This document shows positions 1 through 8,294 of a stretch of 25,537 bases of DNA, one piece after another. Made by a program: the position numbers and the translations under genes. The notes under the pieces were generated by a model, which worked only from the letters and a program-made list of their open reading frames with translations, did no database searches and had not been told where the DNA came from. Origin of the DNA: an uncultured Eubacteriales bacterium (GTDB taxonomy: Bacteria; Bacillota; Clostridia; UBA1381; UBA9506); contig UQYH01000020.1 of the NCBI GenBank assembly GCA_900545185.1, positions 1 to 25,537 on the forward strand, written 5' to 3'. Each line of letters starts with the position of its first letter. Within the stretch, counting starts at the first letter, position 1.

Positions 1-95
1 AAATTACTCAAAGTAATTTATTAGAGCCTGCTCTGTTCAATTTTCAAGGTTCGGCATCCGCTTTTTCGTTTGTCCCTCTCGCGGACGACTTGTTT
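1..95 (-). other. Putative rRNA operon leader (minus strand, 16S expected beyond the left edge)
   Basis: Read on the minus strand, this stretch follows a strong promoter and contains AACCTTGAAAATTGAAC (positions 35-51), very close to the CCTTGAAAACTGAA motif found in leaders and spacers of many Bacillota rRNA operons. It also holds an inverted repeat AGAGC/GCTCT and, at 1-19, AAATTACT/AGTAATTT, which could form leader hairpins. No open reading frame fits. I infer the 5' leader of an rRNA operon whose 16S gene lies to the left. The 16S sequence itself is not in the window, so a tRNA operon leader remains possible. Confidence 0.55.
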
Positions 96-124
96 ATTAT
101 ACGACCTTTCGACACGATTTGCAA
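96..124 (-). promoter_or_regulatory. Sigma-A promoter of the presumed rRNA operon
   Basis: On the minus strand the hexamers TTGCAA (119-124) and TATAAT (96-101) are separated by exactly 17 nt. The -10 is a perfect consensus. The upstream side is AT-rich, as expected for a strong promoter with UP-like sequence. It points away from tcdA toward the left edge and into the rRNA-like leader. Confidence 0.65.
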
Positions 125-236
125 GTTTTATAAGCCTCAAATATCGCCGACATTTTAATTTATCCCATTCATCCTCTTATTTTCTCTCTTTTTTACTAAA
201 AAATGCAACTTTTTCTAACTTTTTAAAATATTCGAT

Positions 237-265
237 TTGACAAATTGCAAAAACAAGGGTAAAAT
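237..265 (+). promoter_or_regulatory. Consensus sigma-A promoter for tcdA
   Basis: TTGACA (237-242, perfect -35) and TAAAAT (260-265) are spaced by 17 nt. Transcription should begin near 272. That leaves no room for a ribosome binding site before the GTG at 273 and so argues for a downstream start codon of tcdA. Confidence 0.75.
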
Positions 266-314
266 ATAAAGAGTGACTTGCGATATATTGAAAGATAAAG
301 AAAGGCAGAGTGCA

Positions 315-1028
315 TTGGAAGAACGTTTTTTACGAACCTATATGTTATTGGGAAGTGAGGCCATGGAACGCCTGCGGCGCGCGCGGATTCTTCTTTTCGG
401 AATCGGCGGCGTGGGCGGCTATGCAGCCGAGGCGCTGGCACGCGCCGGGGTTGGCTCTCTTACCTTGGTGGATAACGACACCGTGGCCGCATCCAATATC
501 AACCGGCAAATTATTGCAACAGACGATACCGTTGGCATGCCAAAGACGGAAGCTATGCGCCGGCGGATTGCCGCCATCAACCCCGATTGCCATGTGAACG
601 TACATAATACATTTTATCTGCCGGGAACGGAAGGCATTATCTCGGCCGATTACGATTTTATAATAGATGCAATTGATACCGTAACCGCTAAAATTGATCT
701 TATATGTAAAGCAAAAGCACTGGACATACCCATCATCAGCTGTATGGGCACCGGTAACAAATTGCATCCCGAATTACTGACCGTGACAGACTTATGTAAA
801 ACGTCTGTCTGTCCGCTTTGCCGCGTGATGCGCACCGAGCTGAAAAAACGCGGCTGCACACACGTAACGGTTGTGTACTCTCCCGAAAAGCCGCGCAAGC
901 CTGACCCTGCCTATATTGACGCGGCCTCCGGCAAGCGGCAGACGCCGGGCAGCATCTCGTTTGTGCCTCCTGCCGCCGGCCTTTTGCTGGCCGCACATGT
1001 TGTGCAAACTTTAACCGGCCTGACATAA
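315..1028 (+). CDS. tcdA: tRNA threonylcarbamoyladenosine dehydratase (TcdA/CsdL, E1-like)
   Basis: This is an E1-like ATP-dependent enzyme of the ThiF/MoeB superfamily that cyclises t6A37 of ANN-decoding tRNAs to ct6A. Visible features are the nucleotide-binding GIGGVGGYAAEALARAG segment near the N-terminus, a VDNDTV acidic strand with NINRQ after it, and the family block with CPLCR and the YSPEKPRKP segment. The reading frame is open from a GTG at 273. I place the start at TTG 315 because the promoter predicts a transcript start near 272, because AAAGG lies 9 nt before this TTG, and because the resulting N-terminus (EERFLRTYMLLGSEAMERL) matches where family members normally begin. The protein is then 237 aa, a usual family length. 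It is followed after 57 nt by the topoisomerase subunit, probably on the same transcript. Confidence 0.88.
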   Translation: MEERFLRTYMLLGSEAMERLRRARILLFGIGGVGGYAAEALARAGVGSLTLVDNDTVAASNINRQIIATDDTVGMPKTEAMRRRIAAINPDCHVNVHNTFYLPGTEGIISADYDFIIDAIDTVTAKIDLICKAKALDIPIISCMGTGNKLHPELLTVTDLCKTSVCPLCRVMRTELKKRGCTHVTVVYSPEKPRKPDPAYIDAASGKRQTPGSISFVPPAAGLLLAAHVVQTLTGLT

Positions 1029-1085
1029 AAGGTTACATAATGTAAATACATAACTCGATGAATACAGTAAACAAAGGAGACCCGT

Positions 1086-3269
1086 ATGAGCCACGAAAAT
1101 TACACTGAGCAAAATATTACGCAAACGCTTGAAACAAACTATATGCCCTACGCCATGAGCGTTATCATCTCTCGTGCCATCCCCGAAATTGACGGATTTA
1201 AGCCGGCGCACCGTAAGCTTTTGTATACCATGTATAAAATGAATCTGTTAAACGGCAGCCGCACAAAGTCATCCAACGTTGTTGGTCAAACAATGAAATT
1301 AAATCCGCACGGTGACGGCTCGATTTATGAGACCATGGTACGTTTAACACGCGGCAACGGTGCACTGCTGCATCCGTTTTTAGATTCCAAGGGTAACTTT
1401 GGTATGCAGCAATCGCGTGATATGGCTTATGCTGCCCATCGTTATACAGAGGTAAAGCTGGATCCGATTTGTGCCGATATTTTCGGAGATATAGACAAAA
1501 ACACCGTTGATTTTGTTGATAACTATGACGGTGAATTAAAAGAGCCTGTGTTGCTACCCACCGCTTTCCCCAATGTTTTGGTCAATTCCAACCAAGGTAT
1601 TGCCGTCGGCATGGCCTCTAATATCTGTTCCTTCAATTTAAATGAAGTGTGCCAAACAACCATTGCCTATTTAAAGGACAGCGAATGTGACATTGCGCAA
1701 ACGCTTTTGGCGCCCGATTTTTCAACCGGCGGCCAGCTGATTTATGACGAAGCCGAGCTGCGCAGCATTTACAAAACCGGCCGCGGCAGCTTTAAGGTGC
1801 GCTCAAAGTACCGTTATGATAAGAAAAACAACTGCATAGAAATTTACGAAATTCCCTACACCACCACGGTAGAAGCCATTATGGACAAAATTATTGAGCT
1901 TGTGAAGCTGGGAAAAATACGTGAAATTTCCGATTTGCGTGACGAAACCGGTTTATCGGGCTTGAAGCTGACGCTTGACCTAAAGCGCGGCACCGATCCG
2001 GATAAGCTGATGCAGCGGCTGTTCCGCCAAACACCCTTAGAAGATTCATTCAGCTGCAACTTTAACATATTAATTGACGGTAAGCCTAAAGTCATGGGCA
2101 TTCGTGAAATATTAAAGGAATGGACGACCTTCCGCTTAGGCTGCATTAAGCGTCGTCTTGAGTTTGACTTGGATAAAAAATCGCACCGCCTTCATCTTTT
2201 GCAGGGTCTTGAAAAAATCCTGCTGGATATTGACAAGGCTGTTAAAATCATTCGCGAAACCGAAGCCGAAGCACAGGTTGTGCCCAATTTAATGAAAGGC
2301 TTTTCCATTGATACGATTCAGGCTGAATTTATTGCAGAAATTAAGCTGCGGCATTTAAATAAGGAATATATTTTAAAACGCTTAGAGGATATTGATCAGT
2401 TAAAAGGTGAGATTGCCGAAATTCAAGCCACGCTGGCAAGCAATTTGGCCATGAAAAAGCTGATTATTTCGGAGTTGACCGGCATTATGAAAAAATACGG
2501 AAAGGATCGCTGCACCGAAATTATCCAAAGCGAGGATGCCGTTTTGCCTGAGGTTGAAACCTTTATTGAAGATTACAAGCTAAAGCTGTTTTTAACCGAA
2601 CAGAATTATTTGAAAAAAATCACGCTTGTTTCCCTGCGCGCAAGCTCTGAGCAAAAGCTGAAAGAGGATGACCGCATGCTTTGTGAATGGGAGGCTTCCA
2701 ATAAAGACGAAGTCCTCTTTTTCAGCAACAAGCATAATTGCTATAAAATGCGGATTTATGAAATTGCCGATACAAAGGCCAGCGCAATGGGAGACTATCT
2801 GCCCAATCTGCTGAGCATGGAGGAGGACGAAAAAATCGTCTATATGACCGTGACAAGCAAATATGAAGGCTTTATGTTTTTTGCTTTTGAAAGCGGCAAA
2901 ATTGCCAAAGTACCCCTTGCCAGCTATCAAACCAAAACCAACCGCAAAAAGCTGGCGAATGCTTATTACGAAAAATCGCCGCTGGCCGATGTACGCTTTT
3001 TATTGCAGGATACCGAGTTGATTGCCATGAGTGACATTAACAAAGTGCTGATTTTTGATACGGCCAAAATTCCCGTTAAAGCCACTCGTACTTCGCAAGG
3101 CGTACAGGTGCTGACGCCGAAAAAAGGCAGTATTTTGGCCAAAATTTGTACCTTGGATGAGGTTGCCTTTACAGACTTTGATTACTACAGAACCAAGAAC
3201 ATCCCTGCCCGCGGCGCTTATTTAAAGCCCGAGGATGCACCGGGTCAGCAAATGACATTACTTTCTTAA
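1086..3269 (+). CDS. Type IIA topoisomerase subunit A (ParC/GyrA-like, short form)
   Basis: This is the DNA breakage-rejoining subunit of a gyrase or topoisomerase IV type enzyme, acting with an ATPase B subunit. Landmarks are DGFKPAHRKLLYTM (36-49), the HGDGSIYETMVR helix (75-86) and the catalytic Arg119-Tyr120 in AAHRYTE. A coiled-coil breakage-reunion tail runs to about residue 480. The C-terminal part (about 490-727) has beta-pinwheel-like blades such as TRTSQGVQV. At 727 aa it is shorter than typical GyrA (about 820-870), and I see no clear QRRGGKG GyrA box, only a degenerate NRKKLANAY. That favours a topoisomerase IV-type role. Where E. coli GyrA has Ser83 and Asp87, this protein has Gly78 and Glu82. 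AAGGAG precedes the ATG by 6 nt. No B-subunit gene is adjacent. Confidence 0.88.
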   Translation: MSHENYTEQNITQTLETNYMPYAMSVIISRAIPEIDGFKPAHRKLLYTMYKMNLLNGSRTKSSNVVGQTMKLNPHGDGSIYETMVRLTRGNGALLHPFLDSKGNFGMQQSRDMAYAAHRYTEVKLDPICADIFGDIDKNTVDFVDNYDGELKEPVLLPTAFPNVLVNSNQGIAVGMASNICSFNLNEVCQTTIAYLKDSECDIAQTLLAPDFSTGGQLIYDEAELRSIYKTGRGSFKVRSKYRYDKKNNCIEIYEIPYTTTVEAIMDKIIELVKLGKIREISDLRDETGLSGLKLTLDLKRGTDPDKLMQRLFRQTPLEDSFSCNFNILIDGKPKVMGIREILKEWTTFRLGCIKRRLEFDLDKKSHRLHLLQGLEKILLDIDKAVKIIRETEAEAQVVPNLMKGFSIDTIQAEFIAEIKLRHLNKEYILKRLEDIDQLKGEIAEIQATLASNLAMKKLIISELTGIMKKYGKDRCTEIIQSEDAVLPEVETFIEDYKLKLFLTEQNYLKKITLVSLRASSEQKLKEDDRMLCEWEASNKDEVLFFSNKHNCYKMRIYEIADTKASAMGDYLPNLLSMEEDEKIVYMTVTSKYEGFMFFAFESGKIAKVPLASYQTKTNRKKLANAYYEKSPLADVRFLLQDTELIAMSDINKVLIFDTAKIPVKATRTSQGVQVLTPKKGSILAKICTLDEVAFTDFDYYRTKNIPARGAYLKPEDAPGQQMTLLS

Positions 3270-3280
3270 CCAAAAAACGA

Positions 3281-3323
3281 AAAAGCACAGGTAGCGCGAC
3301 AACCGCGCTTGCCTGTGCTTTTG
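3281..3323. terminator. Bidirectional hairpin terminator
   Basis: AAAAGCACAGG-TA-GCGCG pairs with CGCGC-TTG-CCTGTGCTTTT around a short loop, with A-rich sequence on the left and T-rich on the right. It lies between the convergent topoisomerase gene and lgt, so it can end both transcripts. Confidence 0.85.
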
Positions 3324-3334
3324 TTTGTATGTTT

Positions 3335-4135
3335 TTAATTCTCCACCTGCTGCCTGCTGCGTTTTCGGCCTATGATAATCAGCGTGATGCCCACAAGCAC
3401 ACACACTGCGGCAACCAGCTGCGAAATACGAACCGGCCCCAGCCACAAGCTGTCCTCACGCATGCCTTCAATCCAAAAGCGTCCCAGGCCATACCCTGTT
3501 ACGTACAGCAAAAACATTTCGCCTTCAAATTTTTGATACGGCTCATAAACATTCAAAAGGATGAATACAAGCACATTCCAAACCGATTCATATAAAAACG
3601 TTGGGTGTACTGTAATGCCCTTATCTGCCAGCTGCATCCGAAACAGAGCCGTTTGTGTTGGGCTCCCGTACGCTTCGGCGTTCACAAAATTGCCCCAACG
3701 CCCCATGATCTGACCAATCAGCAAACCAAATGCCCCGACATCAAACATTTTTTTAAATGATATTTTTTTTACGCGGCAATATATGACCGTTGAAAGACAC
3801 GCGCCGATCACACCGCCGTAAATGGCAAGGCCGCCCTCCCAAATTTTAACGATGTTCCACGGCGCATCCTTATAGTCCGCCCAACTGAAAATAACATAGT
3901 AAAGCCGCGCACAAACAATGGCCGACGGCAACCCCCAAATTAAAATATCCAAAAGCGTATCATCGGAAATGCCGCGCTTGGCCGCCTTTTTACGCGCAAA
4001 CAAATAAGCAAGCACGATCCCCACGGCAATAATCACACCATACCAATGTATGGATAACCCAAAAAAGCGAAAGCCTGTGGAAACCCGAAACGGCCCTAAC
4101 CCCAAGCCGGGAAATGCAATTGTATTTTTCGTCAT
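3335..4135 (-). CDS. lgt: Prolipoprotein diacylglyceryl transferase
   Basis: This integral membrane enzyme moves diacylglycerol from phosphatidylglycerol onto the lipobox cysteine of prelipoproteins. The 266-aa length is normal. Family blocks are all present: SIHWYG (28-33), GGLAIYGG (101-108), the signature GRWGNFVNAEAYG (145-157) with the conserved Arg, Asn and Glu, HPTFLYES (177-184) and GRFWIEGMREDSL (218-230). Several hydrophobic helices alternate with these blocks. A purine-rich AGGGGGAAAGGGG stretch precedes the ATG. It is the last gene of the minus-strand run, 14 nt after yfmH, and ends at the shared terminator. Confidence 0.96.
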   Translation of the reverse strand: MTKNTIAFPGLGLGPFRVSTGFRFFGLSIHWYGVIIAVGIVLAYLFARKKAAKRGISDDTLLDILIWGLPSAIVCARLYYVIFSWADYKDAPWNIVKIWEGGLAIYGGVIGACLSTVIYCRVKKISFKKMFDVGAFGLLIGQIMGRWGNFVNAEAYGSPTQTALFRMQLADKGITVHPTFLYESVWNVLVFILLNVYEPYQKFEGEMFLLYVTGYGLGRFWIEGMREDSLWLGPVRISQLVAAVCVLVGITLIIIGRKRSRQQVEN

Positions 4136-4149
4136 GCCCCTTTCCCCCT

Positions 4150-5439
4150 CTAACGCGGACGCACAATAGAAAGCACACAGCGTTCCGGCGTAAAATATGT
4201 GCGCAGACGATTTTGCAGTCCTTCCGGCGTCACCTGTGCTGCACAGTCCGTAAAATCAAACAAATTAATATGATTAAATACCTGACTGATATAGGCATGC
4301 GCCACGCCGCTTAAATTGTTAAATTGCTTAATATATTGCCCCAGCATGGCACGGCGCACACGCTCCACATCCGCAGGATTCAAGCCTTTTTGCTGCGCCT
4401 CTGCAATTCCCTCCAAAATGATGTCGCGCACCTTTTCGGGATCGCGGCTTTCGCCGGATAACGCCACATAGCCATAGGCCTCCTCACACGCCGTTTCCGC
4501 TTCCATGCCGCCCAAAATATAACCGCCGTCATAAAGCTTTGTATATAACGGGCTGGTTTTGCCAAACAAAAGCTCACAAATAATAGAAAGCTCAATATCC
4601 TTTTGCAAAAGACGCTTGCCGTCATAGCCGCAATCGGGATCTTTAAAGCCCAGCATAAACATCGGTACGCTTACGTCCAGACTTTTTGTTACCTCATGCA
4701 CGGCTACGGCAGCCGGCTCGTCACCGTAAAATCTTTGAATCGTGCCTGTGGCCTTTTCCGTTTGTAAAAGATGCGTTTCAATCAAATTTCCCATCGCTTC
4801 GGGGTCAACATCGCCGATTAAAAACAGACACATGTTAGAAAGATTATAAAACGTTTCATAACAGGTATAAAGCGTTTCTTTTGTAATCTTGGAAATAGAT
4901 TCCACCGTACCGGCTATATCGTTACGGACGGGATGCACCTGGAACATAGCGCCCAAAAAGCCCATCATCAGCTGCCAGCCGGGGTCATCATCATACATAC
5001 CGATTTCCTGGCCGATAATGCCTTGTTCCTTGGCAACGTTTTCATCGGTAAAATAGGGTTTTTGCACAAAGTCCAATAAAATTTTTAAGTTATCTTCAAT
5101 ATCCTGCGTAGCTTCAAATAAATAGGCCGTAACGTGAAAGCTTGTATAGGCATTGGCATTGGCACCGTGCAGTGCATAGCTTTCAAACACATTGCCGCCA
5201 TCAGGCTGTTCAAACAGCTTATGCTCTAAAAAGTGCGCCACGCCATCGGGCAAAACAACTTCCGTATCCTTTCCCGGCGGCACAAAACGGTTATCTACCG
5301 AGCCAAAGTGCGTTCCGAATATGGCATAGCTTTTACTGTAGCCTGCCTTGGGCATGATGGCAACTTTAAGGCCGCTTGCATGCTCGGCCGTATATAAGCT
5401 TTCCTTTAATGTCTCGTCGTATAATTTTTGGAATTTCAT
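4150..5439 (-). CDS. yfmH: M16-family peptidase YfmH (EF-P modification-associated)
   Basis: This is a 429-aa pitrilysin-like protein with an intact inverted zinc motif, HFLEH (His69, Glu72, His73), in the context VAHFLEHKLFEQ, so it should be the catalytic partner of a heterodimeric M16 peptidase. In Bacillus subtilis the YfmF/YfmH pair has been linked to 5-aminopentanol modification of elongation factor P. Whether that holds here is inference from family. AAAGGAG lies 7 nt before the ATG. Its start overlaps the stop of yfmF by 4 nt (ATGA), implying translational coupling and a fixed stoichiometry. Confidence 0.9.
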   Translation of the reverse strand: MKFQKLYDETLKESLYTAEHASGLKVAIMPKAGYSKSYAIFGTHFGSVDNRFVPPGKDTEVVLPDGVAHFLEHKLFEQPDGGNVFESYALHGANANAYTSFHVTAYLFEATQDIEDNLKILLDFVQKPYFTDENVAKEQGIIGQEIGMYDDDPGWQLMMGFLGAMFQVHPVRNDIAGTVESISKITKETLYTCYETFYNLSNMCLFLIGDVDPEAMGNLIETHLLQTEKATGTIQRFYGDEPAAVAVHEVTKSLDVSVPMFMLGFKDPDCGYDGKRLLQKDIELSIICELLFGKTSPLYTKLYDGGYILGGMEAETACEEAYGYVALSGESRDPEKVRDIILEGIAEAQQKGLNPADVERVRRAMLGQYIKQFNNLSGVAHAYISQVFNHINLFDFTDCAAQVTPEGLQNRLRTYFTPERCVLSIVRPR

Positions 5440-6710
5440 GCCTGCTCTCCTTTCATAACATACACAAGCTCCGGCTTAATTTGCTGTGCCACACGAACAA
5501 CCTCAGCCTTTGTGACGGCTGCAATTTTCTCGCACTGCTCCTCTAAGCTGATGCTTGTGCCGCTGACCGCCTGACCCAAGTAATAATCGGCCAGATAGCC
5601 GCTGCTGTCACCTAAGCTGCGCAATGAATTGATAATACTTTTCACAGAAACATCCATTTCATAGTCGCTGATGTCTCCTTGTCGCATAGCTTCCAGCTGT
5701 ACCAATATTTCATCCTCGGCTTTTTGCTTGTTTTGATATTCAATGCCGGAGGAAACCAGCATAATGCCCTTATAGCGTTCCAACCTTGAAGAAGCGTAGT
5801 AAGCCAGGCTCAATTTTTCACGTACATTGTTAAACAGCTTGGAATGGGCGCCGCTGCCGAAAATGCTGTTATACACCATCAGTGCGCTGTAGCGCGGATC
5901 CTGCGGCGCTATGCCCGTGTAAAAGCCCATGGAAAGCTTTGCCTGCGTCACATCATACGTTTCCTCTATGGTTTTAACCTCGCCTTTGGGCTGATACAGC
6001 GGCGTCACGGGGTATGCCGCGGCCGTAGCCGGTACATCGGCAAACCGACGCTGTGTTAATTCCAAAATAGCATCAATATCCGTGTCACCCGTCACAAAAA
6101 TATCAATCAGGCTTTCGGAGAGTATTGTTTGATAGTGCGCAAAAAGCTGCTGCGGCGTCAGGGCACGGACGGATTCCACATCGCCCAATTCATAAATGCT
6201 GTATGCATCATCGGTGCACATATTTTCAATTAACCGCCAAACTGCATAGCTGCGCTTATCGTTAATCATCGCTTCAATATCATTGCACAAATTCACCTGC
6301 TCCTGCGCCACATAATCGGCACGAAAGGCGCCGTTTTCCGCAAGAGGCAAAAGCAGCATGTCATAAAGCGTACCGATTGCCTTCAGCACGCAGCCCTCCT
6401 CTGCCGGCAAATAAGCGTCCGAAACGGTGTGCATGGTAAAAGAGAGAATTTGGTCTTGCCCCTTACGGCGGACATCTGCATCAAAATGCGCGCCGTAAAG
6501 CGCTTGCATATACCGGCCGATGGCCTCGGTGGTTTGCAGCCGTGCATTGCCGCGCTGCATCACATCCGTAAGCAGCGCGTTGGCAGAGGCTTCGCCTTTG
6601 GCCAGTTGCCGATGAATATGCACCCCGATTGTAACCGTTTTAAATTGGCTCGTTTTGATATAACACAGCCGAAGTCCCGGCTTTACGGTGTAAGTTTTAA
6701 CTGTATTCAT
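5436..6710 (-). CDS. yfmF: M16-family protein YfmF, non-catalytic partner
   Basis: This is a 424-aa M16-fold protein. At the position where M16 enzymes carry HxxEH it reads SANALLTDVMQRG, so the zinc site is absent. This is the pattern of the inactive subunit in two-chain M16 peptidases. The frame is open further upstream, but I choose ATG 6710 because AGGAAAGGA lies about 8 nt before it and the sequence from MNTVKTYTV onward matches the expected N-terminus. The added upstream residues would overlap the end of rsmI. It is coupled by a 4-nt overlap to yfmH, its presumed partner. Confidence 0.88.
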   Translation of the reverse strand: MNTVKTYTVKPGLRLCYIKTSQFKTVTIGVHIHRQLAKGEASANALLTDVMQRGNARLQTTEAIGRYMQALYGAHFDADVRRKGQDQILSFTMHTVSDAYLPAEEGCVLKAIGTLYDMLLLPLAENGAFRADYVAQEQVNLCNDIEAMINDKRSYAVWRLIENMCTDDAYSIYELGDVESVRALTPQQLFAHYQTILSESLIDIFVTGDTDIDAILELTQRRFADVPATAAAYPVTPLYQPKGEVKTIEETYDVTQAKLSMGFYTGIAPQDPRYSALMVYNSIFGSGAHSKLFNNVREKLSLAYYASSRLERYKGIMLVSSGIEYQNKQKAEDEILVQLEAMRQGDISDYEMDVSVKSIINSLRSLGDSSGYLADYYLGQAVSGTSISLEEQCEKIAAVTKAEVVRVAQQIKPELVYVMKGEQA

Positions 6711-6726
6711 TGTGTCAATCCTTTCC

Positions 6727-7593
6727 TCAGTCCTGTTTTTCCGAAAGCGCCGCCGCATAAATTTCGCGTTTGGATACGCCGCGGTCGTCCGCTACAGCCT
6801 TTTGCGCTTCTTTTTTGTCCAGTCCGAGATTTATATAATGATTAATATGCTCCAAAACCGATAAATTATTTAACGCGCACTCTGTCTCGCATACAGGCTC
6901 GGCACCTTCTATCACCAGCACAAATTCACCCTTCGGTTCATTTTCGCGATAGTACGCCGCCGCTTCCGACAATGTAGTGCGTTTTATTTCTTCATATTTT
7001 TTTGTCAGCTCACGTGCCAGCACAATGCGTCGTTCGCCGAGCGTTTCATACAAATCGCGCAGTGTTTTGCGCAGCTTGTGCGGCGCTTCATAAAAAATCA
7101 TTGTCTGGGTCTGATGCTGCACCGCAAGCAAATGATCGCGTCTGCTTTTCTTTTTCACGCTCAAAAAACCCTCAAACGAAAATCGACCCGTCGGCAAACC
7201 GGAAGCAATTAAGGCCGATATGGCCGCCGTTGCGCCCGGCACCGGCACCACCGGTATGTTTTGTTCGGCGCAAAGCCGCACCAAATCCTCGCCGGGATCC
7301 GAAATCGCCGGTGTGCCCGCATCCGAAACCAGCGCAACCGCCAATCCTTCCTGCAGTTTTTCAATAATATATTCGCCTTTGCTCTTCTCATTATGCTGAA
7401 AATAGCTTGTCAGCGGTGTTTTAATCTCCAAATGATTCAAAAGTGCTGCCGTGCGGCGTGTATCCTCTGCCGCAATCAAGTCCGCATCACGCAACGTGCG
7501 AATGGCGCGCAGTGTAATATCCTCCAAATTGCCGATGGGCGTAGCCACCAAATACAAGGTTCCTTTTTCAAGTGTTTGTTCGGCCTGTCTCAT
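6727..7593 (-). CDS. rsmI: 16S rRNA (cytidine1402-2'-O)-methyltransferase
   Basis: This tetrapyrrole-methylase-fold enzyme 2'-O-methylates C1402 in the decoding centre of 16S rRNA using SAM. The 288-aa sequence carries GTLYLVATPIGNLEDITLRA near the N-terminus, AEDTRRTAALLNH, SDAGTPAISDPG and VPVPGATAAISALIASGLP, all diagnostic of the RsmI family. A GGGAG site precedes the ATG by 10 nt. Its start overlaps the stop of the upstream tRNA methyltransferase gene by 4 nt, and yfmF starts 16 nt after its end. The arrangement trmN6-rsmI is common in Bacillota, often near yabA. Confidence 0.95.
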   Translation of the reverse strand: MRQAEQTLEKGTLYLVATPIGNLEDITLRAIRTLRDADLIAAEDTRRTAALLNHLEIKTPLTSYFQHNEKSKGEYIIEKLQEGLAVALVSDAGTPAISDPGEDLVRLCAEQNIPVVPVPGATAAISALIASGLPTGRFSFEGFLSVKKKSRRDHLLAVQHQTQTMIFYEAPHKLRKTLRDLYETLGERRIVLARELTKKYEEIKRTTLSEAAAYYRENEPKGEFVLVIEGAEPVCETECALNNLSVLEHINHYINLGLDKKEAQKAVADDRGVSKREIYAAALSEKQD

Positions 7594-8294
7594 TTTGTGT
7601 CATCTCCCGTTTGTAATTGCACAATTAAGCCGCTGCATCTGTTTTTTTGCCCCTCAATCACCAAAAGGCGCGGCGGACGCGAAGCATTGGCGGCAAAAAG
7701 CGTCAGCCTTTTCGGCTCCAAACGCTTTGCGCGCATGGCCGCAATAATGTCGGCCAGCCGTTCCGGCCTGTGTACCATATAAAATTTGCCGCCGCTGGGC
7801 AAAAGGTAGGCAGCCGCAGCCACACAGTCGGCCAGTGTGCAGCAAACCTCGTGCCGTGCAATGGTCACACTGCTCCGTTCATTCTGCTTGCCGGTGGCCG
7901 CTCGCATATAAGGCGGATTGCACGTAACCACCTGAAAGCTTTCTGCCTCAAACAGCTCTGCCGTGCGGCACAAATCGCCGTGCTGCATGGTAATGGATTC
8001 GCAAAGCCCGTTTAAAGAGACGCTGCGTTGCGCCATTTCGCACATCTTTTGTTGCAACTCCAGCCCAAAATATCGAGCCTTCGGTTCTTTTTTATGTAAC
8101 AAAATCGGCACAATGCCCGTGCCGGAGCATAAATCCATCACACGGTCGCCGGGCTTTATCACTGCAAAATCGGCCAGCCGAACGGCATCTGTACCAAACC
8201 GAAATTCTTCTTTTCCCTGCAGAATGCGATAGCCGCCGCCCAAATCCTCTAAGCTTTTCTCTGCCCCAAGAGCCGCCGTATCAGTGAATTTCAT
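7590..8294 (-). CDS. tRNA1(Val) (adenine37-N6)-methyltransferase-like (YabB/TrmN6 family)
   Basis: This is a 234-aa Rossmann-fold SAM-dependent methyltransferase. It has the SAM-binding loop DLCSGTGIVPILL, the acidic GLELQ strand end and the catalytic NPPY motif typical of N6-adenine (and N5-glutamine) methyltransferases. A family-typical C-terminal segment with SRPPRLLVIEG follows. E. coli TrmN6 and B. subtilis YabB belong here. The tRNA substrate is inferred from the family and not shown by the sequence. GGAGGG lies 5 nt before the ATG, which sits inside the end of recR (14-nt overlap). Its stop overlaps rsmI by 4 nt. Confidence 0.87.
   Translation of the reverse strand: MKFTDTAALGAEKSLEDLGGGYRILQGKEEFRFGTDAVRLADFAVIKPGDRVMDLCSGTGIVPILLHKKEPKARYFGLELQQKMCEMAQRSVSLNGLCESITMQHGDLCRTAELFEAESFQVVTCNPPYMRAATGKQNERSSVTIARHEVCCTLADCVAAAAYLLPSGGKFYMVHRPERLADIIAAMRAKRLEPKRLTLFAANASRPPRLLVIEGQKNRCSGLIVQLQTGDDTK

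Noticed and set aside
7261..7782. 173-codon plus-strand frame across rsmI and the tRNA methyltransferase gene
   Set aside because: It is an antisense shadow of two strongly supported genes, with no coding-like composition or ribosome binding site.
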